Shown one piece after another: positions 16,683 to 26,149 of a stretch of DNA of 64,000 nucleotides. The notes below the pieces were generated by a model. It did not search any database. It saw only the letters and a program-made list of their open reading frames with translations, and was not told the DNA's origin. Position 1 is the first letter of the stretch, and each line of letters opens with the position of its first letter. The stretch lies in NCBI RefSeq assembly GCF_008365315.1, contig NZ_CP043506.1:248001-312000 (forward strand), in the 5' to 3' direction. Origin of the DNA: Acetobacter vaccinii (GTDB lineage Bacteria > Pseudomonadota > Alphaproteobacteria > Acetobacterales > Acetobacteraceae). The translations under genes were made by a program, and so were the position numbers.

Positions 16683-17789
16683 ATGAACCACGCTGCAAAC
16701 GGGGCTGCCCCTGCCGGGCCGGTGCTGGCCATCGAGTCCTCCTGTGACGAAACCGCCTGCGCCATTCTGGCCCCCGATGGCACGATTCTGGCCCAGCGTG
16801 TTGTCTCGCAGGATGGACATGCCGATTTTGGTGGTGTCGTGCCCGAAATTGCCGCCCGCGCCCATCTGGCGCTGCTGCCGGGCCTTGTGGCAGCAACCCT
16901 GAATGACGCAGGGCTGGAGGCCTCCGCCCTTGCCCTTGTCGCCGCCAGCACGGGGCCGGGGCTTATTGGTGGGCTGATCGTGGGCAGCGGCTTTGCCAAG
17001 GGGCTGGCGCTGGCGCTCGATATCCCCTTTATCGCGGTCAACCATGTGGAGGCCCATGCCCTCACCGCACGGCTGCCCGGCCTTGTACCCGGTGGGGCGC
17101 CCTTTCCCCACCTGCTTGTTCTTGTCTCAGGCGGGCACTGCCAGTGCATAGCCGTTGAAGGCGTGGGCCGTTACCGCAAACTGGGCGGCACGATTGATGA
17201 TGCCGCAGGTGAGGCCTTTGACAAGGTTGCCAAGATGCTCGGCCTTGGGTGGCCCGGCGGCCCCATGCTGGAAAAACTGGCGCGCGAGGGCAACCCCAGC
17301 GCCATTGCCCTGCCCCGCCCGCTCCTACGGCGCGCTGGGTGTGATTTTTCCTTCTCCGGTCTGAAGACCGCCATCGCCCAGAAGCTGGCACCTTATGGCC
17401 AGACCCCTCTGCCCCGCCAGTTTGCTGCCGATCTGGCCGCGTCCTTCCAACAGGCTGTGGCCGATGTCATGGCAGACCGCATCAACCACGCGCTGGATAT
17501 GATGCCACAGGCTGGCCTGCTGGTGGCCGCAGGCGGTGTTGCTGCCAATACGCTGCTACGCACAACGCTGGAAACCACAGCCGCACAACGCGGCCTGCGC
17601 TTTGCGGCCCCGCCGCTCCGACTCTGCACCGACAATGCCGTCATGGTCGCATGGGCCGCGCTGGAAACCTGGGCCGAGGCCAGCCGCCAGCACAAAACCC
17701 CCTTTACTGACACCGCCATGCGCCCCCGCCCGCGCTGGCCCCTGGAAGAGATGGCCGAGCGTATTGCCGCCATAAAAACCGCAGCATGA
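16683..17789 (+). CDS. tsaD: tRNA N6-threonylcarbamoyladenosine transferase TsaD
   Basis: Transfers the threonylcarbamoyl group to A37 of ANN-decoding tRNAs. It is an ASKHA fold with VLAIESSCDETACAIL at the N-terminus, VNHVEAHALTARL carrying the metal-binding His residues, and LVSGGHCQ as a further motif. GGTIDDAAGEAFDKVAKMLGLGWPGG and LVAAGGVAANTLLR are further family hallmarks. ATG at 16683 gives 368 aa. It diverges from hemC and overlaps rlmJ by 4 bp. Confidence 0.96.
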   Translation: MNHAANGAAPAGPVLAIESSCDETACAILAPDGTILAQRVVSQDGHADFGGVVPEIAARAHLALLPGLVAATLNDAGLEASALALVAASTGPGLIGGLIVGSGFAKGLALALDIPFIAVNHVEAHALTARLPGLVPGGAPFPHLLVLVSGGHCQCIAVEGVGRYRKLGGTIDDAAGEAFDKVAKMLGLGWPGGPMLEKLAREGNPSAIALPRPLLRRAGCDFSFSGLKTAIAQKLAPYGQTPLPRQFAADLAASFQQAVADVMADRINHALDMMPQAGLLVAAGGVAANTLLRTTLETTAAQRGLRFAAPPLRLCTDNAVMVAWAALETWAEASRQHKTPFTDTAMRPRPRWPLEEMAERIAAIKTAA

Positions 17790-18607
17790 ATTACCGACAC
17801 GCCTACCATGCCGGCAACTTTGCCGACTGCATGAAACACGCCCTGCTTGTCAGCCTGCTTGGGTCCTACCTGCACAAGCCTGCCCCGTTTATAGTGCTGG
17901 ACACCCACGCTGGTACAGGCCGCTATGACCTTGAAGGCACTGAAGCGGAAAAAACAGGCGAATGGCACAGCGGCATTGGCCGACTGGCGCACGAAGCCCC
18001 CAACAGCCCCCTCGCCCCCTGGCTGGATCTGGTCCGTCAGGCCGGTGGCCCACGGTATTACCCGGGCTCCCCCCTGCTGGCATCGCTGATGCTGCGGCCA
18101 CAGGACAGGCTGATCTGTTGCGAAAAGCACCCGCAGGACAAGCGTGACCTCTACCGCCTGTTTGCACGCACCCCCAACACCACCGTGCATGAACGCGACG
18201 CCTACGAAGCCCTGCGCGCTCTGCTCCCCCCCAAGGACATCAAACGCGGCCTGATCCTGATGGACCCGCCTTTTGAGGAGGCCGGGGAGTTCGAACGTCT
18301 GACGCAAGCGCTCCAGACCATACGCACCCGGTTTGCCACAGCGGTCGTTGCCATCTGGTACCCCATCAAGCACCGCACTCCGGTCAGGGCATTTCAGACT
18401 GCGATTGCTGATTCGGGCGTGCGGGATGTCCTGACCGCAGAATTGCTGATGCGCCCACCGCATGATCCAGACCAGTTGAACGGGTCCGGCCTGCTGGTTG
18501 TACGCCCGCCCTACGGCTTTGCCGAAAACGCAACACGGCTGCTGGACCGCCTGAAAACCGTGCTTGCGGCGCATGATGCCACCGTCAGCACCCTTGTGCC
18601 GGAATAG
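17786..18607 (+). CDS. rlmJ: 23S rRNA (adenine2030-N6)-methyltransferase RlmJ
   Basis: SAM-dependent enzyme acting on naked 23S rRNA. MNYRHAYHAGNFADCMKHA at the N-terminus is diagnostic. VLDTHAGTGRYDL near residue 37 is the SAM site and LMDPPFEE near residue 158 the catalytic DPP(F/Y) motif. At 273 aa it is typical. Its start overlaps the tsaD stop (ATGA), so the pair is co-translated. Confidence 0.95.
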   Translation: MNYRHAYHAGNFADCMKHALLVSLLGSYLHKPAPFIVLDTHAGTGRYDLEGTEAEKTGEWHSGIGRLAHEAPNSPLAPWLDLVRQAGGPRYYPGSPLLASLMLRPQDRLICCEKHPQDKRDLYRLFARTPNTTVHERDAYEALRALLPPKDIKRGLILMDPPFEEAGEFERLTQALQTIRTRFATAVVAIWYPIKHRTPVRAFQTAIADSGVRDVLTAELLMRPPHDPDQLNGSGLLVVRPPYGFAENATRLLDRLKTVLAAHDATVSTLVPE

Positions 18608-18629
18608 GCCCTAAACCTCCATCGCCCCT

Positions 18630-19376
18630 TCAGCCCGCGCGTGGGCTGGAGGGATGGTTCAGGTTGGCCCAGATATCGGTAATAAAGCCCTGGGCACCAG
18701 CCGCCAGAATTTGCACCCCGATACACAGCAGCACCAGCGCTGCCAGCCTGCTGACAATCCGCGTGCCAGTCACACCCAGCATGGAAACCATTTTTTCCGA
18801 GCTGGAATAAGCGGCCCAGATCAGCGCCACAACGCCTATAGCGGCCAGGCTGATGCCAATGCCATAGGCTATAAACGACTGGTCATGCGGTGCCCCTGAC
18901 CCCAGGGCAATGGCCACCGCAATGGTGCCTGGCCCCACGGTAAACGGCATAGCCAGAGGAAAAAACGCAGAATCCGCCCAATTGGCCGCCATGACGGTGC
19001 GACCATCCTGCAAGGCCTGCTTTTCCTTCTGGGCTTCCACATTTTCCGGGCTGTTCAGCAAGTCCCATGCTCTTACGGCCACGACAAGCCCACCCGCCAC
19101 ACGCAGGGCGTTGACGGTAATGCCGAACAGCGACAGCACCATGCTGCCAAACCAGAGCGACACCATAAGCAGCATGAAGGAATAGAACGACACCAGCCGC
19201 GACAGGCCCATGATTTCGGTCTGGGACCGACCAGCCGTGGCCTGTGCGAAAATAAGCGCCGCACCAAACGGATTAACGATGGAAAACAGTGCTGGGAAAG
19301 CAAGCAGAAAAGCGGCCAAAGTCGATTTGGCCGCTGCTATATTCATCAAATCAAGATGAAGAAAATGCCCCATCAT
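18630..19376 (-). CDS. MarC family integral membrane protein
   Basis: Six-helix inner-membrane protein (UPF0056/MarC) whose transported substrate is unknown. FPALFSIVNPFGAALIF near the N-terminus and FPLAMPFTVGPGTIAVAI in the middle are the paired NP(F/G)-type repeats of the family. ATGs at 19376, 19373 and 19346 are all possible; the first two follow a GGGGC stretch. It lies 26 bp after mprF and is probably the last gene of the lysK-mprF-marC operon. Confidence 0.88.
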   Translation of the reverse strand: MMGHFLHLDLMNIAAAKSTLAAFLLAFPALFSIVNPFGAALIFAQATAGRSQTEIMGLSRLVSFYSFMLLMVSLWFGSMVLSLFGITVNALRVAGGLVVAVRAWDLLNSPENVEAQKEKQALQDGRTVMAANWADSAFFPLAMPFTVGPGTIAVAIALGSGAPHDQSFIAYGIGISLAAIGVVALIWAAYSSSEKMVSMLGVTGTRIVSRLAALVLLCIGVQILAAGAQGFITDIWANLNHPSSPRAG

Positions 19377-19402
19377 GCCCCGTCGCGGATTGTGCCAACC
19401 AC

Positions 19403-21493
19403 CTAGCCAGCAGCAGGTGGCTGAGTGCCGTGTTGCGTCATTGTATCCATTGCATGAGCGCACTGGAATGCAAATTGCGCGGCAAAAGCCATATCAGTTG
19501 AAGGGTAGCAGAAATGTCGGCCGCTGCCATCCTCCAGCGCCCATGCGCTCAGGCCTATGTCGTCATAAATGCGCAAAAATGGCTCGCCCACGTTCCAGAA
19601 AACAGGCTTTAGACCTTCCTGCAAAGCCAGATCACGCAGGCGCCAGATGGCGGAAATGCAGTCGTCTTCCTCACCCGCGGGGTCACCCAGACCGATCAGG
19701 CACCCTTGCCGGACAAACAGGGGCAGCATGGCCTCGTCCGCATCACCGCTGACAAAACCATCGGGTTTAAAATCGGGTGTCTCAGGCATGGCATGGGCCA
19801 GCCCCCGGTAACGGGCATGGGCTTTCTCTGTCCAGGGCAGGACGGCAATGCGGCCAGGCAGCAGCAGCCGCACCACCACCACCAAGGCCAGCACGACCGA
19901 CAAAGCCACAGTCCAGCGGACGGCCCCTTTGACCTGCCCGGCCAGCACAATCTGCCACCAGCTTTCATGCAGGCTCTGGCGCAAGGCCAGCACAATCACA
20001 CACCCGAAAAGCAGGAGCAGGCACAGCAGGGTGCTCGGGGTCAGGGGTTCGCTCAACAACCGGGCGCGGCGATAATAACAATGGCGATACGGGGCAATGA
20101 ACAGTGTGGACAGGCCCAGCACCGCAGGCACCACAAGCGTATTGCCACGCAGGAAGGTCAGCACCGAGGCCACCAGCAGCAACCACAAAGCCCCCCGCCA
20201 TGCCAGCGTAACCCGTTGTGACAGCCCGATCGCCAACCCGACCAGCACCACCCCCATCAGCGACAGCAGGTAGTTGCCCCCAACCCTGGCCAGGGCCGCA
20301 AGGCTACCGGGCAGGTCGTCGGATACCGGGGCCGGGGCCAGCAGGGTCAGGCAGGTCAGCAGCAGGCCACACAAGGCCACTGTGCCGGTTGCAACGGCTA
20401 CGGAAAATGCAGCTTCACTCTCACGCACCACAAGGCTGGGCCTGCGGCGCACCGCAACAGTCTGGGTTCCCTCGGCATTGGCTTTTTTCTTGGCCAGCGC
20501 GGCATCACCACGCAAAAACAGTTCATGCCCGGCAAACATGATCCCGGCCAAAAATAGCGGGATGATGTAGTAGAACAGCCGGAAAATCAGGATCATGCCC
20601 AAAATCTGCGGCGCGGGCATATACGGCCCCAGAGCCAGCAGCATGGCACCGTCAAACACACCCAGCCCACCCGGAACGCTGGCCACCAGCCCGGCTGTGT
20701 AAGACGCCAGATAAATGGCCAGAAAGGACCCGAAATCGATCCCTGTACCCGCAGGCAGCAGCACAAAGGCAATACTGGCTGTTGCCGCCACCTCCGCCGT
20801 GGCCACCCCTGTCTGCATGATCGCCATGGCGGGGGACGGCAGGGCGACAACCCATTTGCGGAAGCGGAACTCCCGCACCCGGAAGGCCAGCCCGATATAG
20901 GCAATAACCGCCAGCCAGAGCAGCCCCCCCACAACCGCCAGCACCCACTGGGGTACGTGGGTGCCAAGCCCCGGTAGCACACCCGGCTCCCAGATCAGCA
21001 CGGCGCCGATCAGCACGGAGGCACCCAGCAGATACGTAGCGGAGCAGAACGCAATAATCTGGGTTATGGCAAAGGAGTCCACCCCCCAGTTCCGGTACAG
21101 CCTGTACCGCACTGCCGCGCCCGAAACAGCAGAAAACCCAAGGTTATGCGACAGCACGTAGGAGCAGAACGCCGCAAACGCCGCCCGGCGGAACGGCAGT
21201 TGCCTGTACCCCACCTGTATGGCCGCCAGCCTGTCGTAAAAGGACAGGATGAAATAGGACAGCACGGTGCAGAAAGCGGCTGCCAGCATGCCTGACACCG
21301 GCGTTGCCGCCATAGCCTGTTTGATATCGGCCAGCCGCAGGTGGCGCAGTTCGTGCTGCACCACAAAAATGGCGGCGGCCATCAGCACCAGCCCCAGCAC
21401 ATGGGGAAGGTGCCTACACCATCTGCGCCAGCCACATGCCTCCGCCGCCTGCAAGGGGGAGGGTGTGTCCTGTGGTGCGCCGTTCCGCTTCAT
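19403..21493 (-). CDS. mprF: MprF-like lysylphosphatidylglycerol flippase/synthase with truncated synthase domain
   Basis: MprF moves lysyl groups from Lys-tRNA to phosphatidylglycerol and flips the product outward, masking negative charge. Residues 25-330 contain the flippase (SYVLSHNLGFSAVSGAAVRYR and ASVPGGLGVFDGAML are conserved). Residues 365-555 add further membrane helices. A soluble DUF2156 part starts near residue 560 (GCLIGLGDPAGEEDD, then EPFLRIYDDIGLSAWAL) but stops at residue 696, about 160-180 residues early. The second acyltransferase half is missing and no remnant lies downstream. Flipping may persist; synthesis is doubtful. It sits 18 bp after lysK. Confidence 0.85.
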   Translation of the reverse strand: MKRNGAPQDTPSPLQAAEACGWRRWCRHLPHVLGLVLMAAAIFVVQHELRHLRLADIKQAMAATPVSGMLAAAFCTVLSYFILSFYDRLAAIQVGYRQLPFRRAAFAAFCSYVLSHNLGFSAVSGAAVRYRLYRNWGVDSFAITQIIAFCSATYLLGASVLIGAVLIWEPGVLPGLGTHVPQWVLAVVGGLLWLAVIAYIGLAFRVREFRFRKWVVALPSPAMAIMQTGVATAEVAATASIAFVLLPAGTGIDFGSFLAIYLASYTAGLVASVPGGLGVFDGAMLLALGPYMPAPQILGMILIFRLFYYIIPLFLAGIMFAGHELFLRGDAALAKKKANAEGTQTVAVRRRPSLVVRESEAAFSVAVATGTVALCGLLLTCLTLLAPAPVSDDLPGSLAALARVGGNYLLSLMGVVLVGLAIGLSQRVTLAWRGALWLLLVASVLTFLRGNTLVVPAVLGLSTLFIAPYRHCYYRRARLLSEPLTPSTLLCLLLLFGCVIVLALRQSLHESWWQIVLAGQVKGAVRWTVALSVVLALVVVVRLLLPGRIAVLPWTEKAHARYRGLAHAMPETPDFKPDGFVSGDADEAMLPLFVRQGCLIGLGDPAGEEDDCISAIWRLRDLALQEGLKPVFWNVGEPFLRIYDDIGLSAWALEDGSGRHFCYPSTDMAFAAQFAFQCAHAMDTMTQHGTQPPAAG

Positions 21494-21511
21494 GACTGCG
21501 GTGGCCCCTGC

Positions 21512-23128
21512 TCAGCCCTGTCGGTCGCGCAGAAGGGCCGCATCAATCAGGGCGACTGTCTCTTCCACACCATACAGGGCAACAAAACCGCCAAAGCGCG
21601 GCCCTTCCTTCTGGCCCAGCAGAACCTCATACAGGCAGCCAAACCAGCTTCGCAGCGGCTCAAACCCATGGCGCTTGCCAACTTCGAACACAAGGTTCTG
21701 CAAGGTTGCGGCATCTGCTGCCTCGCCCTCAAAACCACGCAGCACTTCTGCCAGATCAACCAGTGCCCCGCGCTCATGCTCGGTCGGCGCACGGAAGGTT
21801 TTGGCCGGGCGCACAAAATCAGCGTAATACGCAATGGCATGGCTAACCAGGCAGGCCAGCATCGGGTGGCTCTCTGCCGACACATCTGGGTCATACCGGC
21901 GGATAAAGCCCCACAGCACTTCGGGCGTTTCCGCATTGGCAACACTGGCCAGATTAAGCAGCATGCTGAACGAGACCGGGCTACCAGCATCCTCCGCCAC
22001 CTGACCTTTGAGGATAAACCACGCCGGGTTGGCCCGCAGGTCATTACCTGTGGGGTTTTCGGCCTGCTGGGCGCGGGCTTTGTCAACATGGGTCAGATAG
22101 TCATCCGCCGTTTTGGGAATGACATCAAAATACAGCCGCTTGGCGCGCTGGGGCTGGTTGAACATAAACTGGCCCAGACTTTCCGGCGGGGCGTAGCGCA
22201 GCCATTCCTCTACCGACAGGCCGTTGCCCTTGGATTTGGAGATCTTGCCGCCCTGCTCGTCCAGAAACAGTTCATACGTCAGGCCTGCCGGGGCCGTGCC
22301 CCCCAGAATACGGCAGATCTTGCCCGACAGGCGTACGCTGTCGATCAGGTCCTTGCCTGACATTTCGTAATCAACGCCCAGCGCATACCAGCGCATGGCC
22401 CAGTCGGCCTTCCACTGCATTTTGGCGTGACCGCCGGTTACGGGCGTTTCAAACACTTCACCCGTTGCAGGGTCGGTCCAACGCACTGTCCCGGCAGCAG
22501 GGTCGATGGCGTCCATCTTGACCTGCATGACTTCACCCGTACGCGGGTGCAGCGGCAGAACGGGGGAATAGGTCGCCCGACGGTCCGGCCCCAGGGTGGG
22601 CAGGATGACGCCCAGAATTTCCTCATGCACTTCCAGCACCCGCTTCAGCGCGGCGTCAAACCGGCCAGAGGTGTAGTAGGCGGTGGAGGACGCAAATTCG
22701 TACTCAAAGCCAAAGCCGTCAAGAAATGACCGCAGGCGAGCGTTGTTATGGGCCGCAAACGATTCGTGCGTGCCAAACGGGTCGGGCACGCGCGAGAGCG
22801 GCTGGCCGATAAACCCTTGCAGCATGTCGCGCTGGGGCACATTTTCGGGCACCTTGCGCAGGGCGTCCATGTCGTCCGAAAAAGCCAGTAGGCGGGACGG
22901 ACGGCCAGTCAGCGCCGTATAGGCCTGACGTACCCAGGAGGTACGCGCCACCTCGCCAAAAGTACCAATATGCGGCAGGCCCGACGGGCCATAGCCGGTT
23001 TCCAGCAAGGCCGGGCGCACGTCATCACCGCCCTCACGGGTGGCTACATGGTCGGCCAGTCGGCGCGCCTCCTCAAAAGGCCAGGCGCGCGGAATATCAG
23101 CTACAGGAGGTGTTTGGCTTTCGGACAT
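21512..23128 (-). CDS. lysK: Class I lysyl-tRNA synthetase
   Basis: Charges tRNA-Lys by the class I (archaeal-type) enzyme, which many Alphaproteobacteria use instead of class II LysS. GYGPSGLPHIGTFGEVAR near residue 45 contains the HIGH-type motif and KISKSKGNG near residue 295 the KMSKS loop. At 538 aa it is standard. It is the first gene of an operon with mprF, whose family uses the enzyme's product Lys-tRNA as donor, so the adjacency is functionally meaningful. Confidence 0.96.
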   Translation of the reverse strand: MSESQTPPVADIPRAWPFEEARRLADHVATREGGDDVRPALLETGYGPSGLPHIGTFGEVARTSWVRQAYTALTGRPSRLLAFSDDMDALRKVPENVPQRDMLQGFIGQPLSRVPDPFGTHESFAAHNNARLRSFLDGFGFEYEFASSTAYYTSGRFDAALKRVLEVHEEILGVILPTLGPDRRATYSPVLPLHPRTGEVMQVKMDAIDPAAGTVRWTDPATGEVFETPVTGGHAKMQWKADWAMRWYALGVDYEMSGKDLIDSVRLSGKICRILGGTAPAGLTYELFLDEQGGKISKSKGNGLSVEEWLRYAPPESLGQFMFNQPQRAKRLYFDVIPKTADDYLTHVDKARAQQAENPTGNDLRANPAWFILKGQVAEDAGSPVSFSMLLNLASVANAETPEVLWGFIRRYDPDVSAESHPMLACLVSHAIAYYADFVRPAKTFRAPTEHERGALVDLAEVLRGFEGEAADAATLQNLVFEVGKRHGFEPLRSWFGCLYEVLLGQKEGPRFGGFVALYGVEETVALIDAALLRDRQG

Positions 23129-23284
23129 GGGCGGAAGCTATGAACTGCTCTGCTCCTGGTCAATCCAAAAACGCGTGCCGCGCATGCCAGCCGCCATTTT
23201 TTCCTGCCATTGACCCCGCCCGTCCATGGCTTCATCCTCTGTGCAGACAGACGTCCCGACGTATCCCAAGGACAAAGCCAGACC

Positions 23285-24040
23285 ATGCGCCGCACATCCG
23301 CCCTTATCCTGATCGGCAACGAGATCCTTTCCGGCCGCACACGGGACGAGAACATTCAGTTCCTGGCCCGCAGACTGGGGGAACTTGGCATCCCCCTGCG
23401 TGAAATCCGGGTTATTCCCGATGTGCGCGAAACCATTGTCCGCACCGTGACCGAACTGCGCGCGGCCTTTGACGAGGTTTTTACCACCGGGGGGATTGGC
23501 CCCACCCATGACGACATTACCGCCCCCTGCGTGGCCGAGGCCTTTGGGGTGCCGTGGGAAATTGACCCCCCGACCTTCGCCCTGCTGGAAGACTATTTTC
23601 ATAAGTCGGAGTTCAACACCGCGCGCCAGCGCATGGCCCACCTGCCCCGTGGGGCAACACCCATTGCCAACCCGGTCTCACTCGCGCCCGGCTTCAGCAT
23701 TGGCAATGTGCATGTCATGGCGGGCGTGCCCCGCATCATGCGCGCCATGTTTGAGGAACTGGCCCCGAGCCTGAAAAAAGGCCCGCCCGTGTCCTCCACA
23801 ACATGGCATACGCTGTCACTGTATGAAGGAACGCTGGCCCAGGGGCTGGAAGACGTGCAGGACCATTACCCACAACTGGATATTGGCTCCTACCCCTTCC
23901 ACCGTGAAGACGGCAGCTATGGTGTCGCCCTGATTGCCAAAGGACAGGATGAAGCCGCCGTGCAGGCCGCCGCACGGGAAATCCATGACCTGATTGTGGA
24001 AAAAGGCGGCACCCCCATTGCCGGGGAACCTGCCCGCTGA
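23285..24040 (+). CDS. CinA-type molybdopterin-binding domain protein
   Basis: 251 aa with a MoaB/MogA-like fold as in the N-terminal half of CinA. ALILIGNEILSGRTRDENIQFLARRLGELG opens the protein, and FTTGGIGPTHDDIT near residue 70 is the conserved ligand-binding loop. GVPRIMRAMFEEL follows. The C-terminal nicotinamide-nucleotide amidase domain of full CinA is absent, a common short form in Alphaproteobacteria. ATG at 23285 precedes the conserved core. The biochemical role is unknown. Confidence 0.88.
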   Translation: MRRTSALILIGNEILSGRTRDENIQFLARRLGELGIPLREIRVIPDVRETIVRTVTELRAAFDEVFTTGGIGPTHDDITAPCVAEAFGVPWEIDPPTFALLEDYFHKSEFNTARQRMAHLPRGATPIANPVSLAPGFSIGNVHVMAGVPRIMRAMFEELAPSLKKGPPVSSTTWHTLSLYEGTLAQGLEDVQDHYPQLDIGSYPFHREDGSYGVALIAKGQDEAAVQAAAREIHDLIVEKGGTPIAGEPAR

Positions 24041-24047
24041 ACACCCA

Positions 24048-24104
24048 GCCCTGAAAACACAAAGGGCGAGAGCCAGCGGTATTCCCCGCCCTGCTCTCGC
24101 CCTT
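24048..24104 (-). terminator. Terminator of accA
   Basis: AAGGGCGAGAGC (24062-24073) and GCTCTCGCCCTT (24093-24104) form a 12-bp perfect stem with a 19-nt loop. On the minus strand it is followed by TGTGTTTTC. It lies between the convergent CinA-type gene and accA. Confidence 0.72.
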
Positions 24105-24127
24105 GAGATGGAACTCTTGCTGGCGGC

Positions 24128-25084
24128 TTAGTGCAGGGCTTCACGCCCCATGGCCAGAAACTTCTCGCGCCGCAATTCCTTCAGGCGGGCCGGAGCCAGC
24201 GGCAGAAGGTCCTTGAGGGTTTCGGACAGCACCTTGCCCACAGCCTTGCGGGCCGCATCGGGGTCACGCTGCGCGCCACCTACGGGTTCTGGAATAATCT
24301 GGTCAATCAGCCCAAGGCGCTTGAGGTCCTGCGCCGTCAGCCGCAGTGTTTCTGCCGCTGTGCTGGCCTGTTTGGGATCACGCCACAGGATGGAGGCACA
24401 GGCCTCGGGCGAGATGACGGAGTAGATGGCGTGCTCAAGCATAAGCACCTTATCGCCAGCACCCAGAGCCACAGCCCCACCGGAACCGCCTTCCCCGATC
24501 ACAGTCGCGATCAGCGGCACGGGGGCATCAAAACAGGTGGCAATAGACCGGGCAATTGCCTCGGCCTGGCCACGCTGCTCGGCATCGATACCCGGCCATG
24601 CGCCTGCCGTGTCAATAAACGTCAGGATCGGCAGGCCAAACTGGCCAGCCAGCGTCATCAGCCGCTGTGCTTTGCGATAGCCTTCGGGCCGGGCCATGCC
24701 AAAGTTGTGCTGGAGGCGCGTTTCCAGGTCCGAGCCGCGCTCGGTGCCGATCACCATGACGGGGGTACCGTCAAAACGACCCATGCCACCAACAACGGCC
24801 TTGTCATCCCCAAACAGCCTGTCCCCCGCCAGCGGGGTGTAGTCTGTCACCAGCGCATTGATGTAATCCTGCGCATGCGGACGCTGGGCATGACGGGCAA
24901 CCTGCACCTTCTGCCAGGGCGTAAGCTTGGCATAGATGGTACGCAGATGCTTTTCCGCCTTTTCAGAAAGGCGGGCCGTTTCTTCTTCAATGTTGACCCC
25001 TTCGGGGTCTGTCATCTGCCGCAGTTCGTCGATCTTGTTTTCAAGTTCGGCGACGGGCTTTTCGAAATCCAGGAACTGACGCAT
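24128..25084 (-). CDS. accA: Acetyl-CoA carboxylase carboxyltransferase subunit alpha
   Basis: Carboxyltransferase alpha subunit that makes malonyl-CoA with AccD. FLDFEKPVAELENKIDELR at the N-terminus, RHAQRPHAQDYI, GRFDGTPVMVIG, FIDTAGAWPGIDAEQRGQ and the oxyanion region IGEGGSGGAVALG are diagnostic. At 318 aa it is normal. It is 105 bp downstream of xerD on the same strand. Confidence 0.97.
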   Translation of the reverse strand: MRQFLDFEKPVAELENKIDELRQMTDPEGVNIEEETARLSEKAEKHLRTIYAKLTPWQKVQVARHAQRPHAQDYINALVTDYTPLAGDRLFGDDKAVVGGMGRFDGTPVMVIGTERGSDLETRLQHNFGMARPEGYRKAQRLMTLAGQFGLPILTFIDTAGAWPGIDAEQRGQAEAIARSIATCFDAPVPLIATVIGEGGSGGAVALGAGDKVLMLEHAIYSVISPEACASILWRDPKQASTAAETLRLTAQDLKRLGLIDQIIPEPVGGAQRDPDAARKAVGKVLSETLKDLLPLAPARLKELRREKFLAMGREALH

Positions 25085-25189
25085 GGCAATGCCGATAGCA
25101 CAATGACGTTGAAAACCAAGTCACTTCCTGCATCCAAACGTATCATCAGGTCATTTTTCATGGTCGCACGACCCTGCGACACGGCATTT

Positions 25190-26149
25190 TCAGCCTTTTG
25201 CGGCCGTGCCGCCTTCCGCCGCGTCCGTGGCGGACTCCGCTCCGGCAGCCAGCGGATGGTGTTCCGCCACCACCTGCCGCAACCGTTCGGTCTGCACATG
25301 GGTGTAAATCTGGGTTGTCGCAATGTCCGCATGCCCCAACAGCACCTGCAACGCCCGCAAATCCGCCCCATGGGCCAGCAGATGCGTAGCAAAGGAATGC
25401 CGCAGGACATGGGGGGACAGGCGCGCTGGGTCCAGCCCCGCACGCAGCCCGACATCATGCAAAATACGGTCAAACGCCTGACGGGTCATCGCCCGGGTGG
25501 GCACACGGCCGGGGAATAGATACGGGCTTTGCAGCATGGCATCCGCCTGCAACAGCGCCTGAGCGGCCTCCCGCGCACTGTCTGACAGGGGCACAAGCCG
25601 CTGCCGCCCGCCTTTGCCCCGCACCATCATCATCCGGGCATCTCGCCCCAGCGCCTGCCGGGGTAGAGCCAGCAGTTCTGATATACGCAGGCCCGAAGCA
25701 TACAGCAGTTCCAGCGCCGCGCGCGCAACCAGCCCGCGCCGCCATTTTGCAGACGATGCGCCCGAGAGCGGCAGGCAGGCCTCCAGCAGGGCCAGCACCT
25801 CCGATTCGGACAAAAAGCGCGGCAATGTCCGTTCTGGCCTGGGGGTATCCAGGCTGGTAGCCGGGTTGTCAGCCCGCAGCCCCTCACGCAGCTGGAAAAG
25901 GCAGAACTGGCGGATACAGGACAGCCTGCGCGCCACAGTCCTGCGGGACTGCCCATCCTGCGCGAGGTCGGCCAGCCAGTGCCTCAGCCCCTGTGTGGTG
26001 GCATCAGCCAGTGTTTCCCCACAGCGTGCAAGGCTGTCCGCGCAGGAGCGCAGGTCAGCCTCGTACGCAGCAAGGGTGTTGGGGGCCGCAGCCCGCTCCG
26101 CCGCCAGCATTTCCAAAAACAGGTCAACACCGTCGGCACGCCGGGTCAC
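25190..26149 (-). CDS. xerD: Site-specific tyrosine recombinase XerD
   Basis: Resolves chromosome dimers at dif with XerC. It has an N-terminal SAM-like core-binding domain and a C-terminal catalytic domain with YASGLRISELL (Arg), HVLRHSFATHLL (His-x-x-Arg), LLGHADIATTQIYTHV (His and the Tyr nucleophile). At 319 aa it is normal. A chromosomal housekeeping gene, not a phage integrase: there is no att duplication, and accA and aroKB are neighbours. GTG at 26149 overlaps the upstream small gene's stop (GTGA). Confidence 0.93.
   Translation of the reverse strand: MTRRADGVDLFLEMLAAERAAAPNTLAAYEADLRSCADSLARCGETLADATTQGLRHWLADLAQDGQSRRTVARRLSCIRQFCLFQLREGLRADNPATSLDTPRPERTLPRFLSESEVLALLEACLPLSGASSAKWRRGLVARAALELLYASGLRISELLALPRQALGRDARMMMVRGKGGRQRLVPLSDSAREAAQALLQADAMLQSPYLFPGRVPTRAMTRQAFDRILHDVGLRAGLDPARLSPHVLRHSFATHLLAHGADLRALQVLLGHADIATTQIYTHVQTERLRQVVAEHHPLAAGAESATDAAEGGTAAKG

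Noticed and set aside
25190..26149. Tyrosine recombinase as a sign of a mobile element
   Set aside because: Sequence and context (accA, aroKB) are those of housekeeping XerD; no attachment duplication or cargo.
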